In this document: one piece after another, positions 22,549-32,849 of the stretch
Position numbering within the stretch: position 1 is the first letter of the stretch
How the letters are laid out: the number at the start of each line of letters is the position of its first letter
Origin: Deroplatys truncata
Lineage: Eukaryota; Arthropoda; Insecta; Mantodea; Mantidae
DNA length: 64,000 bases
Direction of reading: 5' to 3'
Assembly (NCBI GenBank): GCA_030765065.1
Contig: CM060976.1
Location: 58,698,539-58,762,538, forward strand
Notes under the pieces: model-generated
The model's input: only the letters and a program-made list of their open reading frames with translations
What the model was told of the DNA's origin: nothing
Databases searched by the model: none
Translations under genes and position numbers: made by a program

Positions 22549-22834
22549 AATAACGAAACAATAACTGCCTCAAACTACTGCGCTCCTTAGCGCCCGATTC
22601 TATATTGGGCGTGAAAGACGTAATTTTGCTCAGAAGCCTCTCTATCAGGCTTTAGGTTCCTTTACGTGCAGTAAATCTATGACACGGGACCACCGGCTTT
22701 ACTTTCCTTCCAATGGAAGACATGCTAAGGATTTTTACGCCCGAAAAAAATCCATCACCCACCGCCGGGTTTGAACCCGCGACTTCGGAAACTAGAAGCT
22801 AGCATGGTAACCACTACACCACGGAGGAAGATAG
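22549..22834 (-). mobile_element. tRNA-derived SINE, family S, copy 1 (well preserved)
   Basis: On the minus strand the head begins CCTCCGTGGTGTAGTGGTTA (A box) and carries the B box GGGTTCAAACCCGG. A body of about 200 bp follows: GATGGATTTTTTTCGGGCGT, CCGGTGGTCCCGTGTCATAG, CAGGCCTC-like and TCACGCCCA blocks. It is homologous over its whole length to 55137-55405. Both pol III boxes are intact in sequence. Confidence 0.85.
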
Positions 22835-22849
22835 GATATTAGCAGTTGT

Positions 22850-23990
22850 GTAACTTTTCTCATGTCTAAGCAATAAATATTCAACAACATACTATTGCAC
22901 CGTAGTTTAGTAAAAATTGTGTAGCTTAGTATTCAATAAGTTACTTCTTGGATTCCAATGACGATATCATTGGTGTAACTTGCAATTAATTTATTGTTAT
23001 AAATTGGTTAAAAATTAGTCAACGTGTTTTATTGTCCATTTGAAAACAATTTCATTTTAGTTAAGAATTCTAACACACTTATCGTTAACATTCTCATCAA
23101 GAAAATTATTTCATAAAAGTCCCGACCACATTTATAGCCCATTTTAAATTTGAACTGACACACACCTGAGACGTTAAAAGCAGTGGAAGAAGAACAAGCC
23201 ACCAGCCGTCTACTGCTGCTCGTTATTTTGTATGACAGCTAACCCCACGGGAGGTTAAAAAACAGGCTTTTACCTGGTTGAAGTAATTTACACATGGTTA
23301 GTTAAAACACCCGCACGCTTGAATAGGCCTTAAAGTGTAGTTCCATTTAGTTGGGTTAAATAAACAATAATCATTAAAATATAACATTTTTATTGCGAAG
23401 CAATTCCAAATGTTATTTTGAAACACTCTAAATACTTCTATAATACCCTTAAAGATGGTTTCAGTAACAGAGGTTCATAGTCTAAATGTGTTTTGTAGCA
23501 TATGCATACTTAAATATCTCTAGGATAACAGAAACAGCATTAAATACACGTTCCTCTTTTTTACTTTCTCTGTCATTTACTTAAGATCGGTAAATTAGGT
23601 ATTGCAAATCATCCAAATATCCCATAGCAAGATTTAACATAAAATAAACATTTTCGGGATGCTGGAACCAGAAAAGCACTTTTATTTATTTATCATAATA
23701 ATCAATTTCGGCTGAAATGGCTGCTTTGCACCGCTGTGCGTGCAGTGACCTGTACTCGTAGCACAACAACCTGCGTGTTTGCCTTCGTGGTGAAGATCCC
23801 AAGTTGAAATACTGCCAATTGAAGGTACTTTTTATGTTTAGTAAACTTAACACTGATAGTTCGGCGTAGAAGTGTCTTTTCACTTAATTAGTTTAATTAT
23901 ATGAAGTTCATTAGAGCAAAAATTGTTACTTGTTCAGAAAGAAATCATGGTTTGCTAGAACGTTCTCGAAACATTAACAAAAATTAATAA
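22850..23990. other. unassigned AT-rich DNA
   Basis: No gene or repeat was recognised. A 65-codon minus-strand frame at 23686-23883 is GC-richer but unrecognised. Confidence 0.35.
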
Positions 23991-24002
23991 AAAACTCATT
24001 TA

Positions 24003-24085
24003 GTCGTCGCAGGCGTGATTTGAACTTCCGACCTTCACCATAACTTCCCAGCATGTTAACCATTGCGTTACTAGAGCAAGTTAAC
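24003..24085 (-). repeat. tRNA-like SINE head
   Basis: The minus strand reads CTCTAGTAACGCAATGGTTA (A box region) and GGAAGTTCAAATCACGCC (B box), spaced as in a tRNA. The head is followed by A-rich sequence rather than a recognisable body. It does not fold as a proper tRNA by eye (weak acceptor stem), so I call it SINE-derived rather than a tRNA gene. Confidence 0.5.
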
Positions 24086-24089
24086 AGCA

Positions 24090-24822
24090 AGCACCACCGA
24101 ACCCTAATCAGCGAGCTGGTGAATGCGGCGTCAGCGCCTGCATTTCGCATCGTATGTAAAATGCAGGGTTGTCTATTTACCAATTCGCAGGGTGAGAAGA
24201 CACACGCGGTATATATAAACAAAAACACATACATAGAGACAAAATATAAACAAACCAAGCAAGCAGTAACGCCCATATCTAATTCAGAATTATTTTGACA
24301 ACATTTTTAAATGAAGAGAACTTGAGAGAAAAATCAAGTACACTTTCCAGTGATACTTTGTTATGCATTAAACACACACTCAATAAAATACAACTCTTAT
24401 ATGATATAGGCCTAGTAATCTGACAGATAAAAGGAAAATGTAATGCTAGGTTCAAATACCTAATATTGAAGTTTAACTGTTCTAAGCAGGATAGATTATA
24501 TAAACATTTAATGAATTTATAGAGAAACATTTGATCAGTAAATGCTCTTCTAACATTCAGTTTGTCAATATTAAATTCACCGAAATGATCCTGGTAGTGC
24601 TTACCATCACTATGTGCTGATCTGTTATATTACTTCCAAGAAATAAATCCGAGAAACTTTTTCTGAATTATTTTGATATTATTTATAAGAATTTGAAAAC
24701 ATGAATTCCAAACTGGAGAGCATTCCACTTAAGAGCTAACGTAAGTATTAAATCATCGAAAAACAACATTCAAGATCTTTGGAATTTCTAAATATAAACA
24801 TAAATTGATCTGTCTGTATGTA

Positions 24823-24874
<52 letters not shown>

Positions 24875-25000
24875 GCAGCATAACTTAAAACTCCAATGAA
24901 TATCGGATATAATTAGAGGCGCCGGGTAAAAATTGTTCACGAAAATCTTCACTTCATTTGCATGGTACATTTTTCGTCATTTTAATCTAAAAAAATCTAT
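24090..25000. other. unassigned DNA with (GA)n microsatellite
   Basis: An uninterrupted (AG)n run of about 40 bp at 24831-24870 is preceded by GT repeats. No gene was recognised. Confidence 0.5.
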
Positions 25001-25688
25001 GTTACACTCACATGACTTTCTCTACTCTTGTACAAACTATTTTTACAAACGCTTATTCTCCATATGCTTCATGTTAATGGAGATATCGAGATGTCAATCT
25101 TATTGATAATTTTCTTGTAGATGCAAGGGGAATATGGTAGGTTTTAAGCGATAGTCAAATATTTTAACGCTGGTTGCTATGTGGCGCATTCCATTCTCTT
25201 TGCATGTCCAAAACATAAAAAAAATGAATAACGAATTTGAGAAAAAGTATAAGTATTGGACAATTTAAGGGAATAACAAGTAATATCTCGCAAACGATTA
25301 ACTCAACAAAAGAAATGTATATGACATAAATTGTGTATTTTAACGCGATCTACATTTTTCGTGTAGTAAAATTTTGTCTATCTCTTATGGTTTACCTGTT
25401 ATGAAAAAGTCGTTCATAATGAAGAATACTTTTGGAGACATTTCGAGATATACATTTTATTTGTCATGACAATATCTTAAACATATGATATTTTAATCAA
25501 AATCGTTAGAGCCATTTTTGAGAAAATTAAAATTTTCGAAAAATCTTCCATGTAAAGGGTAGTCTGGGGTGGGGGGATTTTCTTGAAAACCTTCGTGTCG
25601 CATCTCTGGAAGATACTGAACCTAAATACCAAGTTTGGTGCTTATCCGACTGTTCGTTTTTGAGTTATGCTGTTCACAGACACACACA

Positions 25689-25724
<36 letters not shown>

Positions 25725-25875
25725 GACACAGACACACACACGGACATGTTTCCAAAAATGCTTTTTTTGGATTCAGGAGGTCTCAAAACATGTATTTCCG
25801 GTGAAATCTCGGTATCGAATTTTTGGGTGGAATGCAATACTTCCCCTACTTACTATACGTAGTAGAGAAAGTAAA
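25001..25875 (-). repeat. R repeat, alpha subfamily, copy 5 (full length)
   Basis: Runs from GTTACACTCACATGACTTTC (right end reversed) to CTATACGTAGTAGAGAAAGT (left end reversed). It carries a (CA)n/(CAGA) microsatellite at about 25676-25743 at the standard R position. The next copy abuts it directly. Confidence 0.88.
25676..25743. repeat. (CA)n microsatellite inside R copy 5
   Basis: CA dinucleotides with CAGA interruptions, flanked by GCTGTTCACAGA and CGGACATGTTTCC. The same flanks bracket the tract in the other alpha copies. Confidence 0.9.
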
Positions 25876-26349
25876 AATGAATAACGAATTTGAGAAAAAG
25901 TATAAGTATTGGAAAATTTAAGGAAATAACAAGCAATATCTCGAAAACGGTTCACTCAACAAAAGAAATGTATATGACATAAGTTGTGTATTTTAACGCG
26001 ATCTACATTTTTTGTGTAGTAACATTTTGTCTATCTCTTATGGTTTACCAGTTATGCAAAAGTCGTTCACAATGAAGAATACTTTTGGAGACATTCCCAG
26101 AAAATTCGAGATATGCATTTCATTTCTCATGACATTATCTTAAACATATGATATTTTCATCAAATTTGTTAGAGCCATTTTTGAGAAAATTAAAATTTTC
26201 GAAAAATCTTCCATGTAAAGGGTAGTCTGGGGTGGGGGAATTTTCTTGAAAACCTTCGTGTCGCATCCCTGGAAGATACTGAACCTAATTACCAAGTTTG
26301 GTGCTTATCCGACTGTTCGTTTTTGAGTTATGCTGTTCACAGACACACA

Positions 26350-26397
<48 letters not shown>

Positions 26398-26544
26398 GAC
26401 ACACACACGGACATGTTTCCAAAAATGCTTTTTTTGGATTCAGGAGGTCTCAAAACATGTATTTCCGGTGAAATCTCGGTATCGAATTTTTGGGTGGAAT
26501 GCAATACTTCCCCTACTTACTATACGTAGTAGAGAAAGTAAAAA
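25876..26544 (-). repeat. R repeat, alpha subfamily, copy 6 (tandem partial copy)
   Basis: Repeats 25225-25875 almost exactly, starting at AAAATGAATAACGAATTTGA, an A-run internal to R, and ending at CGTAGTAGAGAAAGT. So copies 5 and 6 form a direct tandem duplication of about 660 bp whose junction lies in an A-run. It carries its own (CA)n tract at 26338-26408. Confidence 0.88.
26338..26408. repeat. (CA)n microsatellite inside R copy 6
   Basis: CA tract in the same flanks as in copy 5, with a different length and interruption pattern (TATACACAGA). Confidence 0.9.
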
Positions 26545-26777
26545 TAACTAATATATAGATTAAAATATCATAAATTCGAGATTCCAACTTGAATGTTCTG
26601 TGAAAAGCTTGCAAAGTTGTGTTTCTCTTTATAGTTATATAAAATTCATTAAAGTCATAATGAGTAAACAGAAACCTATAAGAACAAAATGCAGAGATTG
26701 TTAAAACCTAAGTTTTGTGTCAAACTCTTTCTTAGCATTAGCAATTATTGAGATGCTGGAAGTTTTCATTATAATTA

Positions 26778-27660
26778 CTTTCTCTACTACGTATAGTAAG
26801 TAGGGGAAGTATTGCATTCCACCCAAAAATTCGATACCGAGATTTCACCGGAAATACATGTTTTGAGACCTCCTGAATCCAAAAAAAAGCATTTTTGGAA
26901 ACATGTCCGTGTGTGTGTCTGTGTGTGTGTGTCTGTGTGTGTGTGTGTGTGTCTGTGTGTGTGTGTGTCTGTGAACAGCATAACTCAAATCCTAACAGTC
27001 GGATAAACACCAAACTTGGTATTTACGTTCAGCATCTTCCAGAGATGCGATACGAAGATTTTCAAGAAAATCCCCCCACCCCAGACTACCCTTTACATGG
27101 AACATTTTTCGAAAATTTTAAATTTCTCAAAAATGGCTCTAACAATTTGGATGAAAATATCATATGTTTAAGATAATGTCATGAGAAATGAAATGTATAT
27201 CTCGAAATTTCTGGGAATGTCTCCAAAAGTATTCTTCATTGTGAACGACTTTTGCATAACTGGTAAACCATAAGACATAGACAAAATTTTACTACACAAA
27301 AAATGTAGATCGCGTTAAAATACACAACTTATATCATATACATTTTTTTTGTTGAGTGAACCGTTTTCGAGATACTGCTTGTTATTTCCTTAAATTTTCC
27401 AATACTTATACTTTTTCTCAAATTCATTATTCATTCTTTTATGTCCTGGACATGCAAAGAGAATGGAATGCGCCACATAGCAACCAGCGATAAAATATTT
27501 GACTATCGCTTAAAAGCTACCATATTCCCCTTGCATCTACAAGAAAATTACAAATAAGATTGACATCTCGATATCTCGATTAATATGAAGCATATGGAGA
27601 ATAGGCGTTTGTAAAAATAGATTGTACAAGAGTAGAGAAAGTCATGTGAGTGTAACACAT
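26778..27660 (+). repeat. R repeat, alpha subfamily, copy 7 (full length)
   Basis: Plus-strand full copy from TTACTTTCTCTACTACGTAT to GTCATGTGAGTGTAACACAT. It faces copies 5 and 6 as an inverted repeat across about 235 bp. It contains the (GT)n tract at 26909-26972. Internal frames that look open, such as 26895-27176, are interrupted in other copies. Confidence 0.88.
26909..26972. repeat. (GT)n microsatellite inside R copy 7
   Basis: GTGTGTCT-type units in the standard R position between ACATGTCC and GAACAGCATAAC. Confidence 0.9.
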
Positions 27661-28029
27661 CAGATTTTTTTTCAGTATTTTAACTAATTCACTTCCAAGT
27701 GCTATTACTTTGTTTCTCTTAAGGACATGACAACACTGTTATGTTAGAGAAAGACATGCAAAACAGCTGATTCTTGTCAAGCTGCTGTATGCTCTTGTGC
27801 TACAGCAAAATGTCTGTTGAAACCATTTCTGTCAAAATATATAATCATTAACGTGAACTAGGTTTATATGGATGTTTTGAGGAAGGAAATTAGAAAACTT
27901 ACTTCATATTATGTACCTTCAAAAAACAAAATTCTCCCGGCGTGGTAACACAAATACTGAACTGTTAACGTAAACAGAGAATGAAATTGAAAACGGACTC
28001 TTAGTTACACCGAATGTTTGTTATAGTTA

Positions 28030-28250
28030 AAACGTCCCAGATGAGTGGAAAAGTGGATTGGTTTACCCTATATTTACAAAAGGAAACGCACACAACTCTA
28101 AAATCTACAGAGGATGTGGCTGGTATATAAACTAATGCTTTATATACCAAGACAGCTACTCAGCAAACTGAATACGATCAAGGAGTAAGAATGGGACTTC
28201 AGCAATACAAGATCGCGTTCAGATTGTAAGTTCAGTTAATCTAAAAGAGG
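28030..28250 (+). pseudogene. non-LTR reverse transcriptase relic (N-terminal RT block)
   Basis: PDEWKSGLVYPIFTKGNAHN then KIYRG matches the RT block 'P-x-x-W-x-x-G-x-I-x-P-I-x-K-K-G-x-x-x-x-x-x-x-YRG' of LINE reverse transcriptases. Degraded sequence follows that could be the QxGFR region. Stops appear soon after YRG. Confidence 0.6.
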
Positions 28251-28445
28251 AATGAATGATAGTGGGTAAAGAAAGTCGTACATCACGTCAAATGTTTTTA
28301 TTAATTCTTCAGGTACTCCAGCGTATCAATTTACACACAAATAACTGCTTCATACGAGATAAAAAGAAGCTAAAACTGTTAACAATTCCCATACTTTTGA
28401 AATGTGTTTACGTGTAGGTATAATTATGCATATATACATAAAGTA

Positions 28446-29290
28446 CAGAGCGGTTCCTCAGCACTCTGGCCGGGAATTGCACGGCAGTCTATTGCGACAC
28501 GTCTGAGTGAACTCAAGGCCACGGAATCTTCCACTTATCGGACTTGTGGTAGCGGGCTTCAGTCAGCTGTTGTTGTTTCTTGTGTATAGGCTCGAGACGC
28601 GTGTGTCTTTGTGTGCGATTGAATTATCGTATTATTACAACCCAGAAATGGTATTCAAATTTTCGCTTGAACAAAGACTTTTTATGTATGACACGTATGT
28701 GAAAACAGACACATGTAGACAGGTGTGTAGGCAATTTCACGATAAGCTTCCTGGTGTTCCAGTTCCGAGTAGAGAAACAGTTAGATATCTAGTGAATAAA
28801 GTGAAGAGAACGGGTTCATTTAATGCTGTAAGTTGTAAAAAGAAACGAAGAGTTCTAACGGAAGAAAAACTAAAGGATTATGGCCGACTCGATCGCCGGA
28901 TCTTACTGTGTGTGACTTTTATCTTGAGGAACTCTCAAAAATAGAGTCTACAGGAATAATCCTTGCACCATAGATGATCTTAAAAACAATATAAGAACAG
29001 AAATTAGGGAAATTATGCAACAAGAACTTATGCCTGTGAATGGTAATTTCATCAGAAGCTGTCAAGAATGTTTATCTGCCGAAGGACACCACTTTCAACA
29101 CCGACTGAATAAGGTTAGTACTGATAAAATAAAAAGTAGTTATGTTTGTTCAATTTACCGTAACAATCATCATAAAGTCAGTAATGATATGGTATTAGTA
29201 TCAATAATGAGAATAATAAACAGATACACTGAATATAACACGCGGAACACGCATCGCGACTACCGGCCAGATGGTTGAAGGACCACTCTA
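28446..29290 (+). mobile_element. 845-bp internally deleted Tc1/mariner-type (IS630) element with DUF4817
   Basis: The ends are imperfect inverted repeats: the left starts CAGAGCGGTTCCTCAGCACT and the right, reversed, starts TAGAGTGGTCCTTCAACCAT; both then share CTGGCCGG. TA lies outside each end (28444-28445 and 29291-29292). Inside are the N-terminal and C-terminal parts of one transposase, with the middle missing. About 845 bp is far shorter than an autonomous element of this kind (over 1.2 kb), so it is a deletion derivative. Confidence 0.75.
28648..29116 (+). pseudogene. transposase relic: DUF4817 HTH plus C-terminal end, core deleted
   Basis: From ATG 28648 the frame gives a helix-turn-helix N-terminus of the insect DUF4817 type: LEQRLFMYDTYVKTD, CRQVCRQFHDKLPG, VPSRETVRYLVNKVKRTGSF and LTEEKLKDYG. 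It then jumps, in another frame, to RSPDLTVCDFYL, which in the family is the third catalytic acid region (SPDLTPxDFFLWG). It ends with RVYRNNPCTIDDLKNNIR, EIMQQEL and CQECLSAEGHHFQHRL, the normal C-terminus. The join lies near 28885. The two first catalytic aspartates are therefore absent. The open part of the frame ends at a stop near 28944, leaving a DNA-binding domain of about 85 residues. Not catalytically active. Confidence 0.8.
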
Positions 29291-29299
29291 TATATGTAT

Positions 29300-29655
29300 G
29301 TATATGTGTATATGTAACTGAAGTCTCTGTCTTGCCGCTCCTAGTCTCTGTTTGGCTGTTAATCAGTAAAATGTCTACATGTTTATGGGTGGTATAAGAC
29401 ACATTGTATATTCTTTTGAATCGGGGAACGAAGGCATTTTCGCCACGGGTAATCGCAAGGCGGTCCTTGTGTGCAAGAAAGCGACTCTTTTTCCTATACC
29501 CCTTCATTTGCGTATAAGGTTTGCGTGATTTAGTGATTATAGTAAGGCATTAAGTTACAAATTTTAGTGTTTATAATTAAAATAATTACTTACATTTTAA
29601 TATTTAAGAGTGTCATTAATTTCAGGTAGCCCAGTGAGTCAAGGACACCACGTAC
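29300..29655. other. unassigned DNA
   Basis: No gene or repeat was recognised. The minus-strand frame at 29178-29507 overlaps the transposon end and is a shadow. Confidence 0.4.
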
Positions 29656-29659
29656 ATGC

Positions 29660-30515
29660 GAAGTAGGCAGAGAAGGTATTTAATTCCACCCAAAAATTTG
29701 ATACCCAGATTTCAGCAAAAATTCATGTTTTGGAAACCCCTGAATAAAAAAAACATTTTTATAAAATTTTCCGTGTGTGTATGAGTGCAGTGTTAACGGC
29801 TTTACAAAAAACTAAAAGTCGGATAAATACCAAACTTGGTATTAGGTTCAGTACCTTCTAAGAATGCGACGCAAAGATTTTTCAAGAAAATTTCCCACTC
29901 CAGCTACCCTTTACTGGAATACTTTCCGAAACTTTTTATTTTCTAAAACATTGTTGTAACAATGTTGATTAAAGTACCACATATTAAGCATATTTACATG
30001 ACAAATAAAATGTGTATCTTGAATTTTCTGGGAATAGCTTGTATAGTCCTCTTCATTCGGAAGGAATTTTGTTTAACTGATAAACGTTAAGCGATAGAAC
30101 AAGACGTATTGTACAAAAATGTAGATCTCTTTAAAACACAATGTATTTAAAATAAGGTTCTTGTGGGCATTAAATATTTATGAGATATCCTGTATTAAAG
30201 CTTGAAATTGTTCATTTCTTGGTCATTTTCTTATTAAAGTTCTGCCACATTCAGTTATTTCTCGCGATGTCATGGTAAAAGTATGAAATTTTAAGGTTAG
30301 CGTATAGCGTCCAGTTCTTAAATTGGCAATCGCTGCTGCCTTTATATCTACATCGAAATGCGTAATGTAACCATTTCTGCAAAGGTGGATTAAAATGCAG
30401 TAGGTAGGCAGAAAAATAAGCATAGAAAAGAAAGCTTCAACAAGAATAGTTCGTAAACCCACTAATAAACTATAAAGGGTAGAGAAGGTCATGTGAATGT
30501 GGCATCGACCTTTTT
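29660..30515 (+). repeat. R repeat, beta subfamily, copy 8 (near full length)
   Basis: From GCAGAGAAGGTATTTAATTC to GGTAGAGAAGGTCATGTGAA. It has the beta-type right end (CCCACTAATAAACTATAAAG) and a short GT tract. Diverged from the other beta copies but collinear. Confidence 0.78.
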
Positions 30516-30519
30516 ATTA

Positions 30520-31380
30520 CATTTGCATGATTTATTCCGCAAGTATCATTTTATAGGTTTATTAAACTTAAGATTGTGGCTTCATTTTTCTTTTTAACGT
30601 CATCCGAGCTCTCGATATTGGTTCGATAGACTTGATCAAAGTTGTTTTAATGTACTTTCTCGACTTTTATGCAAATGCTTAGCTGTATTATGTTCTTTGA
30701 TGGATTTTCTGTTTACTATCATATCAAGCTTAGAATTGTTACCGATACAACGCCTAGTATACTCCAGTAGTTTCTTTCTCCTCGACAGGCGTCTGATCTA
30801 TGGGCTGTAAGTCACTTGGAGTTTTTTAAATAAAAACTAAGCAAAAAAGAACTTGATTAACAAAGAAACGGTAGAACAGAATATTATTGGAAACCTGCCA
30901 CTTATTTTACTTTTATTTCTCTGAACCTTAAGACGCCTGCGACTTCATTTACAAAATAAGTTTTGAACAATGTGAATTATTGTATATGTAATAGTTTTTA
31001 ATTAAAGTTACAATAATTATTCCACATAAGGTACAGTAAATAATGACACATTAAAATTAATATAGGTACAAATAATATATCATTCGCAGTTTAAGCTACT
31101 TCTTCATAATTTAAGGGGAACGATTGGTGAAAATTAGACAAACAGGGATCAAAAATTATATTTTAAGCAGTTTAGTGTATTAAGTTAGATGTTTCTAGAA
31201 ATGTTTTCATGTGAATACTTTAATTATTCGAGTGAAAATGAATACTACTAGTATTCTGAGTGAAGGGTATGTTGACATGCTAGTTCTGATATCTCACATT
31301 TTCCCTAAAATTTCAAGTGTTTTGTAACGTTTTCTGCACATAAGGTTACCTTAATTAGTTTCCAATTATACACTTAAAAA
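30520..31380. other. unassigned AT-rich DNA
   Basis: No gene or repeat was recognised in this stretch between two R copies. Confidence 0.4.
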
Positions 31381-31383
31381 TCT

Positions 31384-32087
31384 GATGTGTTACACTCACA
31401 TGACTTTCTCTACTCTTGTACAATCTATTTTTACAAACGCCTATTCTCCATATGCTTCATATTAATCGAGATATCGAGATGTCAATCTTATTTGTAATTT
31501 TCTTGTAGATGCAAGGGAAATATGGTAGCTTTTAAGCGATAGTCAAATATTTTAACGCTGGTTGCTATGTGGCGCATTCCATTCTCTTTGCATGTCCAGG
31601 AAATAAAAAAATGAATAACGAATTTGAGAAAAAGTATAAGTATTGGAAAATTTAAGGAAATAACAAGCAATATCTCGAAAACGGTTCACTCAACAAAACA
31701 AATGTATATGATATAAGTTGTGTATTTTAACGCGATCTACATTTTTTGTGTAGTAAAATTTTGTCTATGTCTTATGGTTTACCAGTTATGCAAAAGTCGT
31801 TCATAATGAAGAATACTTTTGGAGACATTCCCAGAAATTTCGAGATATACATTTCATTTCTCATGCCATTATCTTAAACATATGATATTTTCATCAAAAT
31901 CGTTAGAGCCATTTTTGAGAAAATTAAAATTTTTGAAAAATGTTCCATGTAAAGGGTAGTCTGGGGTGGGGGGATTTTTTTGAAAACCTTCCTGTCGCAT
32001 CTCTGGAAGATACTGAACCTAAATACCAAGTTTGGTGTTTATCCGACTGTTCGTTTTTGAGTTATGCTGTTCAAAGACACACACACA

Positions 32088-32128
<41 letters not shown>

Positions 32129-32268
32129 ACACACGGACATGTTTCCAAAAATGCTTTTTTTGGATTCAGGAGGTCTCAAAACATGTATTTCCGGTGAAAT
32201 CTCGGTATCGAATTTTTGGGTGGAATGCAATACTTCCCCTACTTACTATACGTAGTAGAGAAAGTAAA
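31384..32268 (-). repeat. R repeat, alpha subfamily, copy 9 (full length)
   Basis: From ATGTGTTACACTCACATGAC to CTATACGTAGTAGAGAAAGT. Very similar to copies 5-7, so recently amplified. It carries a (CA)n tract at 32074-32133. Confidence 0.88.
32074..32133. repeat. (CA)n microsatellite inside R copy 9
   Basis: CA tract at the conserved R position with CAGA interruptions at both sides. Confidence 0.9.
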
Positions 32269-32359
32269 AATGTATACTAATTTAATGAAAAATACATAAG
32301 CAATATTTCAGGCTGGTTAGTAAGAGAATTTTCCAGTGCGTTTTTCCCCGCTGTAATAT

Positions 32360-32840
32360 TGTCGTATGCCTCACTTATTAGTATTATTTAACTTCAGAGG
32401 AGAGCTACTCGCTTATGAGAGGGATCGTTGAACAAACAAAGAACTTTAAACTCGAGGCATCGACGAGGACGCAGCTAAGTTATCTCTCTAAATAATTAAT
32501 ACGCCAACGCAATTTCTGGCTGAAGGGAGAGGAAAGGAACTCTATTATACCATAATTAAAAGTTAAAAGGCGTGGATGGCACACAATTTATTGGATGAAG
32601 TTAGTTACATACCTTTGCCCATTGCCTGCCGACGAGGACATCGTGTGTGTTAGCAGTTGCCCGACTCTCTTACCCGAAGCCTACTCACAGAATGAAGCTA
32701 CGCCAAGTTGGCGTCAGTAACGCCATATCCCCCCCAATGACACACTGCTTCCCCTGAATCGCCCCTACTCACAGATAAACTGCCACGCTTCGGCGTCCAG
32801 AGAGCGTATTACCATTAATATAATCTGTGCACATGCCACA
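32360..32840 (-). repeat. 3' LTR of the LARD-like element (481 bp)
   Basis: TG...CA termini in both readings. On the minus strand TATAATAG is followed about 28 bp later by TTCAG, a plausible TATA and initiator pair. It differs from the other LTR by G/A, C/T and a C7/C8 run. Confidence 0.92.
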
Positions 32841-32849
32841 TCTCCCCCT
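32841..32849 (-). other. polypurine tract
   Basis: On the minus strand AGGGGGAGA abuts the 3' LTR, the expected site for plus-strand DNA priming. This fixes the orientation of the element. Confidence 0.75.

Noticed and set aside
22760..22834. Possible genuine tRNA gene with clean A and B boxes
   Set aside because: The head continues into a body shared with a second dispersed copy at 55.1 kb, so it is a SINE.
24003..24085. Possible genuine tRNA gene
   Set aside because: A and B boxes are present but the acceptor stem does not pair well by eye; a SINE-derived head is more likely.
25622..27176. Open frames rich in His-Thr or Cys-Val (also near 32.0-32.3 kb)
   Set aside because: They are translations of (CA)n/(GT)n microsatellites and flanking R repeat. 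The frames differ between copies and are not coding.
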